A stretch of DNA of 64,000 bases from Turritopsis dohrnii (taxonomy: Eukaryota > Cnidaria > Hydrozoa > Anthoathecata > Oceaniidae): assembly GCA_027922465.2 (NCBI GenBank), contig BQMF02000117.1:434001-498000 (forward strand). The letters run 5' to 3'. Position numbers and translations under genes: made by a program. The notes under the pieces were generated by a model. It was not told where the DNA came from. It did no database searches and saw only the letters and a program-made list of their open reading frames with translations. Positions 21,701 through 34,123 of this stretch are shown here, piece by piece (the stretch's first letter is position 1; every line of letters begins with the position of its first letter).

Positions 21701-24700
21701 GCTTCAAGCTCACGCCGTACACAAAAAAAGAAATAATTTCACTCACAACTCAATCTACCATTTTGCGTGACTTACAAACAAACAGACGGAGAATCGGCTA
21801 TTAATATATAGACTAGCCGCCAAGGCGGCGTCGCTCGCCGCCCATGTTCAGCCTGCGTTGTATCACCACCTGCTCCAAATTATTGCACTTAAAACAGGCG
21901 ATAAGACTTCCTTTGCTGCTGGCTTTATCGCTTAATAAAGCTCGTTTGCACGTGAAGAGAAATACGTTCCTGGTGGTGTTTCAAATCTTACATGTTCTTA
22001 ACTCAGCCGTTCATTGTTGTGTCTGCATTTAAAATATCAGTAGACTTTCTTGCTTTACACAATGCATTCCGAACGTGAACTTCACCTGGTTTTTACTTAC
22101 GATTTTAAACCAATCAAATATCAGTTTAACAATACACTCAAAACTCAGAGAGAAAAAACTTTTCAACTTATTATTAGCTTTTGTTTTACGCGCTCTAACA
22201 TGGGTGCCGTCAGAAGTAGGTGAAAAAATTGTTTCTCTTCTTAAAAAGATTACACGGGAGGAGAAAAAAATGCACGTGCTAAATGAATGAAGTGAATAAA
22301 AACGTTCGATCAGATTAAAATAGATTAAAAGAAATCGATTAAAAGAAATTAAGACAACTATTAAGACAAAAGTAAAAAAAAAAAAAATATTTTGTTTCAT
22401 GATTCTGTTTTTTTACTTATCGGTTTTTAAACATTTTGATTGTTCGAAAAAAAGTTCACCCGTCTCAGACAGTCAGGAAAGCGTTAGGATACACTGGCAA
22501 ACCGCACATGCTGCCACATTCTGCCACTACTGCTTTTTGTCCAAAATGTTTAATCAGTTAGTTTCTTTGTATTTAGTTGATGTATTGATTTCAAAGCCAA
22601 GTCAACGGTGGTCCTTGGAATATAAAACTAACAATAATAATAAAAACAAAACGTTATCTCTATTGGTTCACCAGCCAAAAAAAGTCACATTCGATTGGGG
22701 TTGCAATGTATGTGTTTCGAACTCACGTCGCACACAAAAAAAGAAATAATTTCGCTCACAACTCAATCTACCATTTTGCGTGACTTACAAACAAACAAAC
22801 AAACAAACAAACAGACAGAGAATCGGCTATTAATATATAGATGATACACCAAAATATTCTTAACAGATTCCTCTAATCAGAAGTGAAAAAAATATCTTTC
22901 ATATTTATTCAATCTAAGGATCTTTTTGTAAAACACCGGTACTTTCTTTTGACTCACCCAGTACATAATAATAACAATAATTGTGTGACAAAAAATGTAA
23001 CACTGCTTAAAATAAAAAAATCCTGTATTTTCTGATGATTTCAGGCAATTTCAGGCAATGTTTACATACCTTTGTACTTAATTTTTTAGTCAGTGCCATT
23101 GTAAATAAACCTGTGCTAGTTGTTAAATAACCACTGTTGACTTTTGACATCGAAAAAACGCTACCCTGTGGAACAATGAATAGATCAGAACTGCCTTTTA
23201 CATTTTTTCAGTGGTCAGAATTGTTAGAGTTACTTAGAACTGTTTACCAGTGAAGTGTCTACCAATAATTTAATGTGTTTTTTGTGATGAAATGTAATTT
23301 TTTTAGGTGTATAAGCTTGTGATACTGAATGTCGCACTTTTTTTAGAATAGTGCATAAAAATTTTAGGGTTTGTCTTTACAACCAAAGTATCTATCTGTC
23401 TTTGTCTAATTGTCTCATCTGATTTCTTTTGTTCAAGTGCTTTTTATTACAGAAAGTTTGTTTGCTTGTTCTTCAGTTCAGATAAATTTGTTTGCTTTTT
23501 TTACTCGTTTTTGTTTTGTTTCTTTTATGCTAAAGATAGTGCTTCCAACTATTTCATCCATTAGTTTTTCTTGTAAAAATTATAAATCATATTTCTGAAA
23601 AATTTAACCAGTTCTAGTCTTGTTACAATGTTCTAGTTCAAGAAATTTTCAGGAATAAAAAATCCACTTCTCTTTATGACTTCTAATTAAGCTCAATTAG
23701 TTATAGTTGTTTCAATAGGTTTATTTGTATTGGCTTAAATAATTTGTTTTGATTGACATTTATCATTCTCTTACCTGTTATTGGCTTCATGTAGTTTTGT
23801 GTTTTTATTCTGGTTGATGAAATCTCTTTTCTAGAAGAAGTTCGTAATCTTAAAATTGGAAATGATTTTAAATATTTTTAGTTGTTATTTTAGATATGGA
23901 ACTTGACAGAGTGCTGTCAAATCTATGAGTCTGGTATAGTATCAGGTAATCTTTTTAATAATAATGACCAAGAACTTCATCAGTATCAATAAACTATTGA
24001 GAACTATTTAAAACCACTAGAATTCAACAGTCAAATTGAATCAGCCACTTGATGGTCATTATTCACTTAAATGTCGATCTCAAACATTTCCAAAATTAAA
24101 GTGGAACCATTTTAAAGCAGTAATGTTAATTGATATATCAATCAATTACATTGAAAGTCAACAGTAAATAAGAGAAGTTATCACTAGGTAAAATGTTTAT
24201 GATTTGGCCAGTTTTGAATGAAGGAATCCTAACAAAAAACATGCTAAAAGAAATAAATTCATGAAATCAAGATGAAAAACATGAATACTTAGATGAACCT
24301 GTCTATAAGAAGCAGAAATTTGAAAAAAATTAAGCCGAAAAATCTACTACACTGATGAATCTATGTGAACTGTAATAAAACATGTTGGAAAATTTTTCTC
24401 CTGAACATTAACAAAATGTTGTGTTTTCAATGCTTGTTTCAATGCTTGCTGCAATGTTTAAAGTTTTAGTTTAATTTTTGATCTTTCCTTTTCAGCATCT
24501 ACCTCATTCCTATCATTAGCTATGAACCCTTTAGAAATGTTTTTTGCAGTGGGATCAAGTGATGGAACTGTAAGTGGAAACTATTTGCCCCTTTTTTTTA
24601 TTTAGTGGAAGTACACTGGTTTTTTGTGAATGCAAAATATCTAGACTGATGTTCTTAAGGTTTACTTATTTCTTCTAAAAACAAAACATTTGGTTTGCTT

Positions 24701-27700
24701 ATTTATCTATGATAGATTGATTACTTCATTTAAAGATAACAACTAAAATAGCAAAGAAACTTAAAAAATTGAAAATCAACAAAAGAGGAGGTTGTGGACT
24801 CAATTTCCATGCAACCTAGAATTGCAAAGAATGATTTTAATCAATAATATTAATCGATAATTTTACACTTTGATGAAAGTATCATTGTGTGCAATAGAAT
24901 GCAATTTGACATACGGTTCCGTATTATTCTGGATATGCTGTAAGGGATATCTTTAGAATTCATAGGTTTAGAGCAAATTCCAACATTGTTTTTATTAAAA
25001 AACATATAGGCTGCTGCTAGCTTGGTATTTCAAACTTAGTGGACAAATTTAGTTGAAAAAGCACTGCCAAGGATGATATATCTATAGAAAGAAACACAAA
25101 TGCACACAATGAAGTGCTTTTCATTGCATTCACTTTTTGATGATTTTGCTAACTGAGAAAGCAACTTATTGAACTATTCCTGTGGATATTGACTCTATGT
25201 CTATGGATATATACTTGTATTCCACTACCACACACTTACTGGAAGGTTTTTGCTCAAATCAGTTAAAATGTTTTTCATTAATGCAACAGTGAAAATAATA
25301 ATTGTTTTTTTCCTCAGCTTCGAATTTTTGACATGACATTGAATAGCAGCTTGCATGAATTGAACATTGAGAGTTCTGCCACTCAAAGTAAGAATCATCA
25401 TTCTTTGTTATATTTCAGTGATTAAGTAAATTTCATTGATTTTTGTTATTTGTAATAATTGTGACTTGAACCAAAAGCAACCGGAAGTATGAAAACTAAA
25501 AAGCAATCATAAAGATATGATTTTAATGATTTAGAATTTGTAAAGGATGATGAAGAACTAGATGGCTTTGCAATTCTTTCCTTAAAGTATTGGAATAGAA
25601 GCACACCTGCAGCACATGATAAAACCTATACTGTCAGGTATTAACAATATTGAGCACAGATCAGTTTTTAGTACTTGTAATAGTAGGGATAAAATCATTT
25701 CAGTACTCATGCTAATAATTCTTTTACAGTGTTGCTTTACGTGAAGAACTGTATTTGGTAGTGGGATGCTCCTCCTCTTTCATGATGTTGAATGCTAATG
25801 CTATGGAAATTTTGTGGCTTATACAATTCAAAGGTGGATAACTATCTGTTTAACGATTTACGAAAATTAAATTCATATTGGATTGCCTCGGAAGGTGTTT
25901 TTAGAAATTTGTCTTGTTTTTCAAAAGCCTTAAATTTTATTATTGATGTTATTATATCTGCTTTCAGTGTCATTTGTTTCATAGGTAAAAGAATTGGATA
26001 TTCTACTGAACTGTTTTTTGAAGGTCTAGAATTGAACATGTTGTTCTCGTTATTTAGATATCACTCCAAATAATCCAGAGTGCGAGTTCTCTGTTGCTTC
26101 CAGTATTTCGTTTTCATTTGTGGAAGATATTGAAGATGAAAAGGTTAGATGAAAACCGAAAATGAAACTACTCTTTACCTTAGTGTCCATATGTGATGTT
26201 CTTATGCACAGAATTGAATTTCTTTTATTAAGGAAAGAAAAGCATAAAAAAAATAACTGCAAGTAAATTCTCACTTTTTGTGCTAAAAAGAATAATATAA
26301 GATAAAAGAAAAAAATAACTTGTGTTGTCCAAGGCTAACCATGGCTTGTTTGAGAATCTTGTTATTTACATGGTCACTTTCAGATTTTTTCCCATATTAC
26401 GTTATTGTCACGAAGTTATGATGAATTAATTCTCTCTCTTTTAAAAAACAATAAAAAACCATTGCAATAAGTTTCGTAATGATAAACTGAACACTCTTAG
26501 ATATGTTTTTGTTTTGTTACGTTATGTCTGACAAGGATAGTACCAAAGGATATCAATCTGTATATTAGTATCCTTGTGCAAATTTAAAAAAACATGACAT
26601 AAAAATTTGTTTGCTCTGTTGAATTATGTAAAGGCATTTTTAGTGACGATATCAGTTAAGTTTCTTAAACTGTTTTAAGATTTCAACAAAGAAAAATGAA
26701 CTTGGAATTGAATTACTTAATACTGACCTATTTTTAGCTCATATGTTGTGCATTAAGCCTCTTCAGCAACGACATTCACATGTTAGTAGTGGAGGATACT
26801 CACCCTGTAATTGCTCCAGATATAACAGTATTGTCACTGTAAGAAATTTTAGTATTATTATTCTGTAGTTTATTGTATTTTAATGTTTGTTATTATTACT
26901 TATTTTGTAATTCTTTCTTATTTAGGGAACCATTGACTGATGATTCTCCCCTGAAAGCAGACCTTCAACCTAAGTTAAAAGGTAAGATCTCAGAAGTAAA
27001 GTTGCAGCATTAGATTGTAAATATCCTTTTCTGAATGTATCATAGAAAGTTGAACCTTGAATATTTTTAATGGTGTTTACGAAAGAAGATTTTTTCAGTA
27101 GTTTTCTTTTATGAACCTGAAATATTGTATTACTGCTGATGATCAATGATTGTTCTTTTGAATTTGAAAGTAAGGGAAAGTCTTCATCACAATTTCTCTT
27201 TGAAATCATGATTTAGTTGAATGCCTGAACTCTTGCTTTCGATGAATGGACCTGATAGATGTAAAGATCTAGAATTCCTATAATTATTTAGATTTGAAGA
27301 AACCACCAAATAATAAAAAGAAAAAAGATAAAATGAACCAGCCATTAGTTTTCAAAGAAAAAGTCAAAAGTTCTGGCTACACAAAGAACCCTCCCAGGTA
27401 AGCCAAAGGAGATAGTTTTAGTTAATGTGAGTTTCTAAAGCCATTGAATTGTGCAGCAACATTGTCCGAGTCAGGGTGATGTAATTCAAACTTACCATAA
27501 ATTGAGTGTGTTTCGGATCTTTCGAGTGTTTAAATTAAAGTCTGTTCAAAAAATATGTGCACTAATTTCAGCTTTTATATAAAAACCAGGCTCAAGGGAA
27601 TTGATGTAATTTGCTAAATCTGGTTTCCACATGGTAACTGAAATTAGTGCACATATTTTTTGAACAGACTATAGAAAGGTTCACAGCAATGAGATTTTTT

Positions 27701-30700
27701 TTTCTTTGTTTTTCTCAAATCATGGCCTTTTTTATTTTTAATCTAAAATCCTTTTTCAGTTGCTAATGAGAATGTTTTGTTTAGACAAAAGATGTTTCAG
27801 TCAAATGTTGGTAGAACGAATTTGGGAAAAACAGATAGGAAGAATTCCAATCCTGTTGGCCCGTGGGGATCCAAAAAGGCTACAGTGTACTTGTCGACAT
27901 TTTATTCTAATTTTTTTTTATTTGTGTTCTGCTTAATGTTTTGTCTAGGTTGTGGCATCTTGGCTCATGTGACCTGCCTGTATTCAAAACCTCTTAACTG
28001 AATAAAATTTAATTCAATGTTATATTTTCACTTCAGTCATTATTCCTACAAAAAATTTTCGTTTTGTTCTTTCCTCTTTTTACAAAAATACCTTGAGGTG
28101 GAATTCCTTTTCTAAATACTGTAAAAATGTGGTTTTCGGTTTTCATTTTGGACAATACATACAGTGAAGAATTTGAAACGTCACATGAGCTAGTCAATTT
28201 TTGCATAAAATAACTTTCTTAATCCATTCATTTAGGCCAACTCGAAGTGAATACCCGATGGATAGCGATCCACCAACTTTGATGGATTTAGAAAAGCAGC
28301 TATCCGAAGGCTGTAGTCCAGTAAATGATTTGTGTTTCTCAGGTAAGAAGAATGGATTACAGATTTTTTTGTTCCAAACCAATTAATCAATCAAAAGATT
28401 GATTATATTTCAGTTGTCCTGAAAATGCCCTCGATTTTTTTGTTTGTAGATTCCGGGAAATCACTGGCGTGTGCTGTAGCTAATCAAACTGCTTTATTAA
28501 TGAAAACACCCAAGTTGAACAATGTGACGACGTTTCTTGGTAATTCAGTCTGTGTTTGAGCAATTTGTCATGAATATTAATACTAGAAGCACTGATTTAC
28601 AATATGTTCAACGTTATCTTATCTAAAAATTCTAACACAACTGCATAAGTTCTATTAAACGTTTTATCAGAAAATGCTTATCAGATTTTCGGGATTCAAA
28701 GAGACATTTGAAAGGAATTGTAAATTGATATGACAAAGAAGCGTTTTCAAAATTATGGAAAAGAACGTCGAATTATGTGCACCTAAAAATACTTTTTTGA
28801 TCTTTCATAATTTCTTACTTGATAATATTAAAAGGAAATCATTGTGTTATGTATAACAAGAGTCTTAAAGGCGTGTCACCTTTTTGACCAGTTTAAGATT
28901 TATTGTCAATGTCATTATTGTAGGACATAACGGTCCAGTACTTACAGCGCGCATGGGTCATTCCAACGGAATCCTGTTAACCTCTGGCATGGATAATACT
29001 GTGAAACTGTGGAGTCCAGGACAGTCGGAGGCCGTTTTAGACATCTCCTCAATCAAGCACAACTTCAATCAAGACAAGATCAAACCTGTGAACACGAAAG
29101 TAAGTTAGATTTAGATACCAGGCATCAGTCGTTTTTGTAAGACTTTCCTGCGAAAATTTTTCATGAATTCAAGTTGTCACATAAACGTACTCTTAGACTT
29201 TTCATGTTTTTCATGATTTTTCATGATAGAGTCTCATCTGTTTTGTGTCATAGGACAACTCTTCATTCCTGCGAACATTTGGTGGTGCACAGTTCTATTA
29301 TGTTGATAAGTTTATCATGCTATCTCATGGAAAGTCACTGTGTTTGTACAAATATCATATTGACAACAACAAAAATGAATTGAAAAGGTAAGAGAAATAA
29401 GCGTTATTGTTGCTGCTGTCGTTGTTGTTGTTGTTATTGTTGTAGAAGTTGTTTTGATTTCTTAGATATCAAACTAACAACCGTTATAAAATCGTCCATG
29501 AGTTTGAAGTACGCGACGCTCAAAACATTACCACATTTTCAGCCATCAATTCATTCCATTCTTGTATCTTTTCACTGTTTCGTGTTCACGTTAAGTAAAT
29601 GGATCTTCTGAAATAAACTCTTTCCAACAGACGACTTTAGTTGTGTGAGGCTGCTTTCTCATATGTTGACTCCCTATTTAGTTGAAAAAAAGCAGTGTCA
29701 GCTTTATTCATCTGAACAATTTAATCACATGTTGTTTCAAAACTCATTAGAGTTCTGGAAAGTAAAATGTGCGGAAAATGATAAAAATTTCATGTAATAT
29801 TAATAATTCTTAAATTTGCTGTTTTTTTCTGTAAAAGTTGTTTATTCGTCAATCATCTAGTTTCGTGGTATGGGGCGCAAAAAGAGTTCCGCCGACCATT
29901 CTCAAATCTGCATACCATTTTCTTAACAATCGATACTCAGACCTGGCGTTATGCGCATGCTCCAACCGTGATATTGTTGTGTTTGATTTGAACAAAGCTC
30001 AGAGTGTGTCAACAATCAACGATTCTCACAAAAAACCTGTTCATTCGATGGTGCAGAACCAGGTCAGCGAGAAACATTGAAAGTTCATTTTTACTGACGT
30101 CCATGATTTCTTGAATATACGGATGGCATTGCTCGAAGAAACACCAGTATTTAAGGTTAAGAATATCAGTTATATCAAGAATTTGACTTCGCTATATCAT
30201 AGGGATCTGCGTACGTGTCTCATCCGTCAGAAGCATATGACTTGTTCGTAACTGCTGCTTCAACAGATGGTGTCAAGTTATGGGACTTAAGATTGAAAAG
30301 GTATGTCTCACCTATTTATCCCACCTTATCGGGAAAAAATGGGTAGATAGGGCCTGGAAACTGTTATAAAAGTTTGATCCGTTTAAGAAGCACATTAAAG
30401 GAATAGAAATTCCCTTTTTTTGTTTCGTTTGTTTGATTCTTCCTGAGTTCTCATGTTGTAATTATTATCGACTCTTGAAATTTCCAGATGCGTTCGAAAG
30501 TTCGAAGGCCATGTTAATCGTGCACAGAAAGTTGGTTTGGCGTACAGTCCATGCGCAAGATTTATTGCAGTTGGTTCTGAGGATCGTTCAGTGAGTTTAA
30601 AGTCTCCACAAAATTTGCCATCTCTCTTTTTCACCAATAAGGCTAGAATTTGCTCCACGCTTCTTTAACCAGTATCTGTTCTTTATTGAAAAGATCTTTC

Positions 30701-31157
30701 AATTGACGAGGGAAGTCATTTCTTAGTAAGATGTGATGTTCTCTGAAATACAAAACGATAACAATTGGAACATATTCGTCGATTTTCGAAAATATCTATA
30801 GATACTGTTAAAAGAAAATTGTAAAAATACACGAAGTGTATTGTAATGAATGGTACGGATATGTGTGATGTGAGCCAAGAAGCAGAATTTTGATGAGATG
30901 TTGATAACTTGTTGTGTTAGGTGTATTTGTACGACATCAGGAGCAGTTCTTACTTGCATCGACTTTCTGGACAGGCTGAAGTGGTTTCTTCCGTTGCGTT
31001 TCATCCTGAATATCCTTTGGTAAGTTAGAGCACAGATCCTCAGTCTTTTTATGAGCAAACAGTCATGCTCCAATTGAATTTTTTTACATTTGATCTCGTT
31101 TTTTTTTAGCTTGCTTGCGGTACACTATCAGGAAAGCTTCGAACATATAAAGTTTGA
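15776..31157 (+). CDS. WDR27: WDR27 orthologue, WD-repeat protein, 24 exons
   Basis: Exons: 15776-15925, 16777-16906, 18097-18188, 18560-18673, 23894-23945, 24496-24569, 25318-25387, 25535-25637, 25730-25833, 26058-26143, 26738-26838, 26926-26981, 27292-27397, 27785-27862, 28236-28342, 28450-28539, 28924-29099, 29254-29387, 29466-29563, 29941-30062, 30203-30300, 30488-30590, 30921-31019, 31110-31157. All joins are GT-AG and phase-consistent, giving about 796 codons, near the length I recall for vertebrate WDR27. WD-type blades include FSGHTGLVTHVEFCP, GHNGPVLTARM with DNTVKLW, TDGVKLWDL, and SEDRSVYLYDI with a final CGTLSGKLRTYKV. A WDR27-like VKSSGY linker lies in exon 13. WD propellers are protein scaffolds; the WDR27 role is poorly known. 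The exon 14 donor (GTGGGG) and the first exon are the least certain parts. Confidence 0.88.
17150..17640. repeat. Repeat in WDR27 intron 2 resembling Helitron interior
   Basis: Two diverged blocks (about 17,165-17,345 and 17,520-17,640) share TATTGGTTCC, GATATTCCC and GATTGGGG...GCAATG-like motifs, followed by a TGATAATA segment. Similar motifs (CTATTGGTTCACCAGCC, GATTGGGGTTGCAATG) occur inside the Helitrons at 21.6 and 22.7 kb. Probably old relatives. The ends were not found. Confidence 0.4.
20888..21812 (-). mobile_element. Non-autonomous Helitron, copy H1
   Basis: On the minus strand it starts TCTATATATTAATAGCCG and ends with the hairpin GCCGCCTTGGCGGC followed directly by CTAG. This is the 5'-TC...hairpin-CTRR-3' structure of Helitrons. 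The host base at the 3' end is T (A at 20,887 on the plus strand). It is directly joined to copy H2 with no intervening base. Reading frames in it are chance ORFs; no Rep/helicase is present. Confidence 0.85.
21813..22841 (-). mobile_element. Non-autonomous Helitron, copy H2, head-to-tail with H1
   Basis: Same termini as H1: minus-strand 5' TCTATATATTAATAGCCG and 3' GCCGCCTTGGCGGC-CTAG. It differs from H1 by many substitutions and indels, especially next to the 3' hairpin, and has an expanded CAAA repeat near the 5' end. The plus-strand base after it is T (22,842), so the pair sits in an A/T dinucleotide. Confidence 0.85.
27539..27670. mobile_element. 132-bp palindromic MITE in WDR27 intron 13
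   Basis: Perfect 33-bp terminal inverted repeats (27,539-27,571 and 27,638-27,670) begin AGTCTGTTCAAAAAATATGT. A clear target duplication was not identified. It sits between exons 13 and 14 and does not touch splice sites. Confidence 0.65.
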
Positions 31158-34123
31158 AATCATTCTACCACTCTGATGCACACAATCTTTACAGATCGTC
31201 CATTATTCTATTTTATCAGGGCGTAGTATACAAAAGCCGTGACGGAACTCTCATTACCGTAAATTAAGCTTCAATTCTTTTTTAGTGATTTTGAAGGGTG
31301 CTTTTTCGAGGAAGGCTCGATTTTTCAACATTATTAAAAATTCACCTTTCACAAAAACAAATTTGATTTACAATTAACACTTTTTTTGCCTTTTTTATGC
31401 AATAAACGCTATATTTTTGGAGGTGCTATTTTCTACAGTGCACATTATCATATGGCGCTAATTTGAGGGAATTTAATGAAATTTTCCCTGTTTGTTGAGG
31501 CGCTTGTACGTGGGCAGAGCTTAATCGAACAAATACGGTACTCATCGCTTTTTCTTGGTTTTCGAAACTCAAAATCTTTCCGTAAATTCCTTTATTATAG
31601 GCAAAAAATTTCAATATGTAATGCGTGTGTGCCTTTTTCTTAAAAAACTCGTACTAGCTACAGTTGATTTGGAACTAACTTTGATCCTTATCTATATAGT
31701 AGTGAGAGTTCTTACAGATGGTATTTCATAGTTCAGTAAAAAGTAAATGCAGCTTTTTAAAAAATAGGATTTTTTGTAAAATATTCAACTTTTATTAACT
31801 CAGATTTGTTTGAAGATATTATTACAATTTAGATTTAAAACTTTATTTATGCAATCAGTAGAGAAACGTTTTCCTGATGTAAATAGAGCCATATTGCATT
31901 CTTTTTCTTATGTTCTATACACACTTTGTATTTTTAGGTTATTTATTCATGTTTTTATTGTATATTATACGATTAGATGGTGTTCCACAATTTTTTAAGC
32001 ATTTGTAGACCTTAGTTTCAAGTTCTAAACCCATTTCCAGAAAAGTGATTGATGAGATCCTATGGAAGAAATCCGATTTAATTTTAAGATTCGATTTTGT
32101 AATTTCGGTCTAAGTTTATCGATGTAATAATGTCTTGTTTACTCAAACAAAAGAGATATACACATTAACTAAAAATATTATCATTGCATCTTACTAACAG
32201 GGACACTTCAGTACGTGAAAAAAGCTGTGATGGTGTGATTTAAATGAAGTTCTACGCAATATATTTCAAGATTAAACATTATTCTCAAAAGAATATAATG
32301 CAGTTTGATATCGTGTGATTAATTTTATATAAGTACAATCTTTGTACTCAGTAAAGCTCCTCCCTTGACAAAACTTCAGAACAACGTATCTAGATGGGTG
32401 GACTGAGATGAAAATTCACTACCAATTATCGCCTGCCAAACCATTGTTTAAAATATCGAAGTTGCAGTCAAATCTTTGTTATTTATGTTCTTCAAAACAA
32501 AAATTTGAGACTCAAGTATAGGTATAAAGTCAGTCACTTCATCTGATCTCGTTACAAGTTAATTGAACATTAATGCTCAGTATCATGGATTTTTGATGTA
32601 GAAACATATTTTTATATCACCTTTAATTATATATTTGAACTTAAAACTTTTTTAATGTATGTTATGTTCTGAGCGATAAAAACATAAGGCGCGGGAAAAA
32701 CACCAAATCTGATTGGTTGCCGGGTGTTAATCTGAGTTTATTGTTGTGAAAGATCTGAAGTTTATTCCACATCATGAAAATGTCACGTGATCTAGGGATA
32801 AAAATTTTAGAGTATTGTTTGGTAGCACTTCTCCATGGGTGTTTTTTGAAGAATTTCCATTTAAAAAATGTATAATGACATTTTCCTTTCTCAAATAGTC
32901 TTTCATCAAGAATATTTATATTTCGTCCCGTATGGATTTGGAAACATTTACCACTGTGTTGATGCAAAGTTTGAGAACAACTCTCTAAATTTTTTACATA
33001 AATCATCTCTGAAGAAACAGATGAAAAAATATAATTCTTCTTTTTTAATATTTTACTGATTACTCAATGAGCATATGTTCTTCACATAATCCCTCATAAA
33101 ACAGAAGAAAATATTTTTATATAAATAAAAACTACATTGATTTAAAAAACTCAAAAAAAAAAAAAGAAAAAAGAAAACTCGAAAAAAAATATGTTAGCTT
33201 AAAGTTGATTAAAGTTTAAGAGCTACCAAGAAGATATAGTTTTTAGAGTGTTATTTTTCGTTTAATAAGACAGAAGAAGGAATGTTGTTTTCGTTGCGAC
33301 TTCCTATCATTTACTGTTAGTAATTCTTGTCAAATATTGTACTTTAAAATGAAAGCTGGAAGATTGCTTGTGGCGCAATGTTGATTACCAGGTCCACGAG
33401 AAATCATGTCATTTCTATGAGCAGACATGGTCCGACAACTAAGATCTTTCAAAAGGTGAAATCTACAGCACTGAATGGTTCAGTACAGAAAAAGCTGTAA
33501 AAACACAGAAGATGCTGACTACGATTTTGTCAAGTGCATTATGTTTTTAACTGACACACTGCCAATGAATCAATGCAATTTGACTGTTACGTAAATGAAG
33601 TTGACTTGAGGAGAAGTAATTCTTTTGAACTAGGGAAAATTATATGAAAAATTTTAAAAGTAAGGTTGTCTATATCTTTTGTAAGTTTCAGGATCTAAAC
33701 AAAGGCTAAAACTTTGTCTAATAACCTAACAAATCCGTCAAATTAAAATAACTTTATCGTGTACACCCTAAAGGCCAGTTTACTTCCCTTTTCTTCCATT
33801 GAAGCGCTCATATAAAACTTTTCATTGCAACGTTCATTTTTATATGTACAGCAATGAAAATGGTTTGATAACTGTGAAAAACTTCTGCTAGATTATTTAA
33901 GCTTGTTTTGTTTTTGATCTTTCATTTCAAAGGTTATCTAATCAAATGTTCATATATCTGACGTTATCTGGTCAACTTTTCATAACAGAACTGAACTGGT
34001 GAACTGATGGATGATAGATAATCGACATCATGCTTAACATCTCTGCATTTCTAAATTTACTTTTAGATTAAATACACAGAGTTTTTTGTGTCCTTGGTTG
34101 AATAACACAATATCAAGATTACA
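31158..34123. other. Intergenic between WDR27 and TRIM9
   Basis: No exon or RNA gene is recognised. An AATAAA at 31,401-31,406 could be the WDR27 poly(A) signal. A possible TA-flanked element with weakly paired ends (CCGTAAATTAAGC... and ...AAATACGG) spans 31,257-31,538. An A-rich tract lies at 33,148-33,190. Confidence 0.4.

Larger units (their letters stand above)
20433..22961. mobile_element. Mariner-type foldback MITE with ~200-bp arms, TA target site
   Basis: The ends read CCAGGTGAGTCAAAAAAAGT and its near complement (ACTTTCTTTTGACTCACCCAG), with TA on each side (20,431-20,432 and 22,962-22,963). The arms pair for about 200 bp (TATTTTGGTGTATCA and AAAATCTTTGAAAAATGGAC blocks are present in both). 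The right arm is interrupted at 20,887/22,842 by the tandem Helitrons. Without them the element is about 575 bp. No transposase is seen. It lies in WDR27 intron 4. Confidence 0.75.

Noticed and set aside
21424..21804. 126-codon reading frame
   Set aside because: Lies entirely inside Helitron H1 and has no domain. The homologous stretch of H2 differs by indels, so it is not maintained as protein.
29850..29940. 5' extension of WDR27 exon 20 (FVVWGAKR frame)
   Set aside because: The acceptor at 29,940 gives correct phase with exon 19 and matches the family sequence; the extension would need a different phase.
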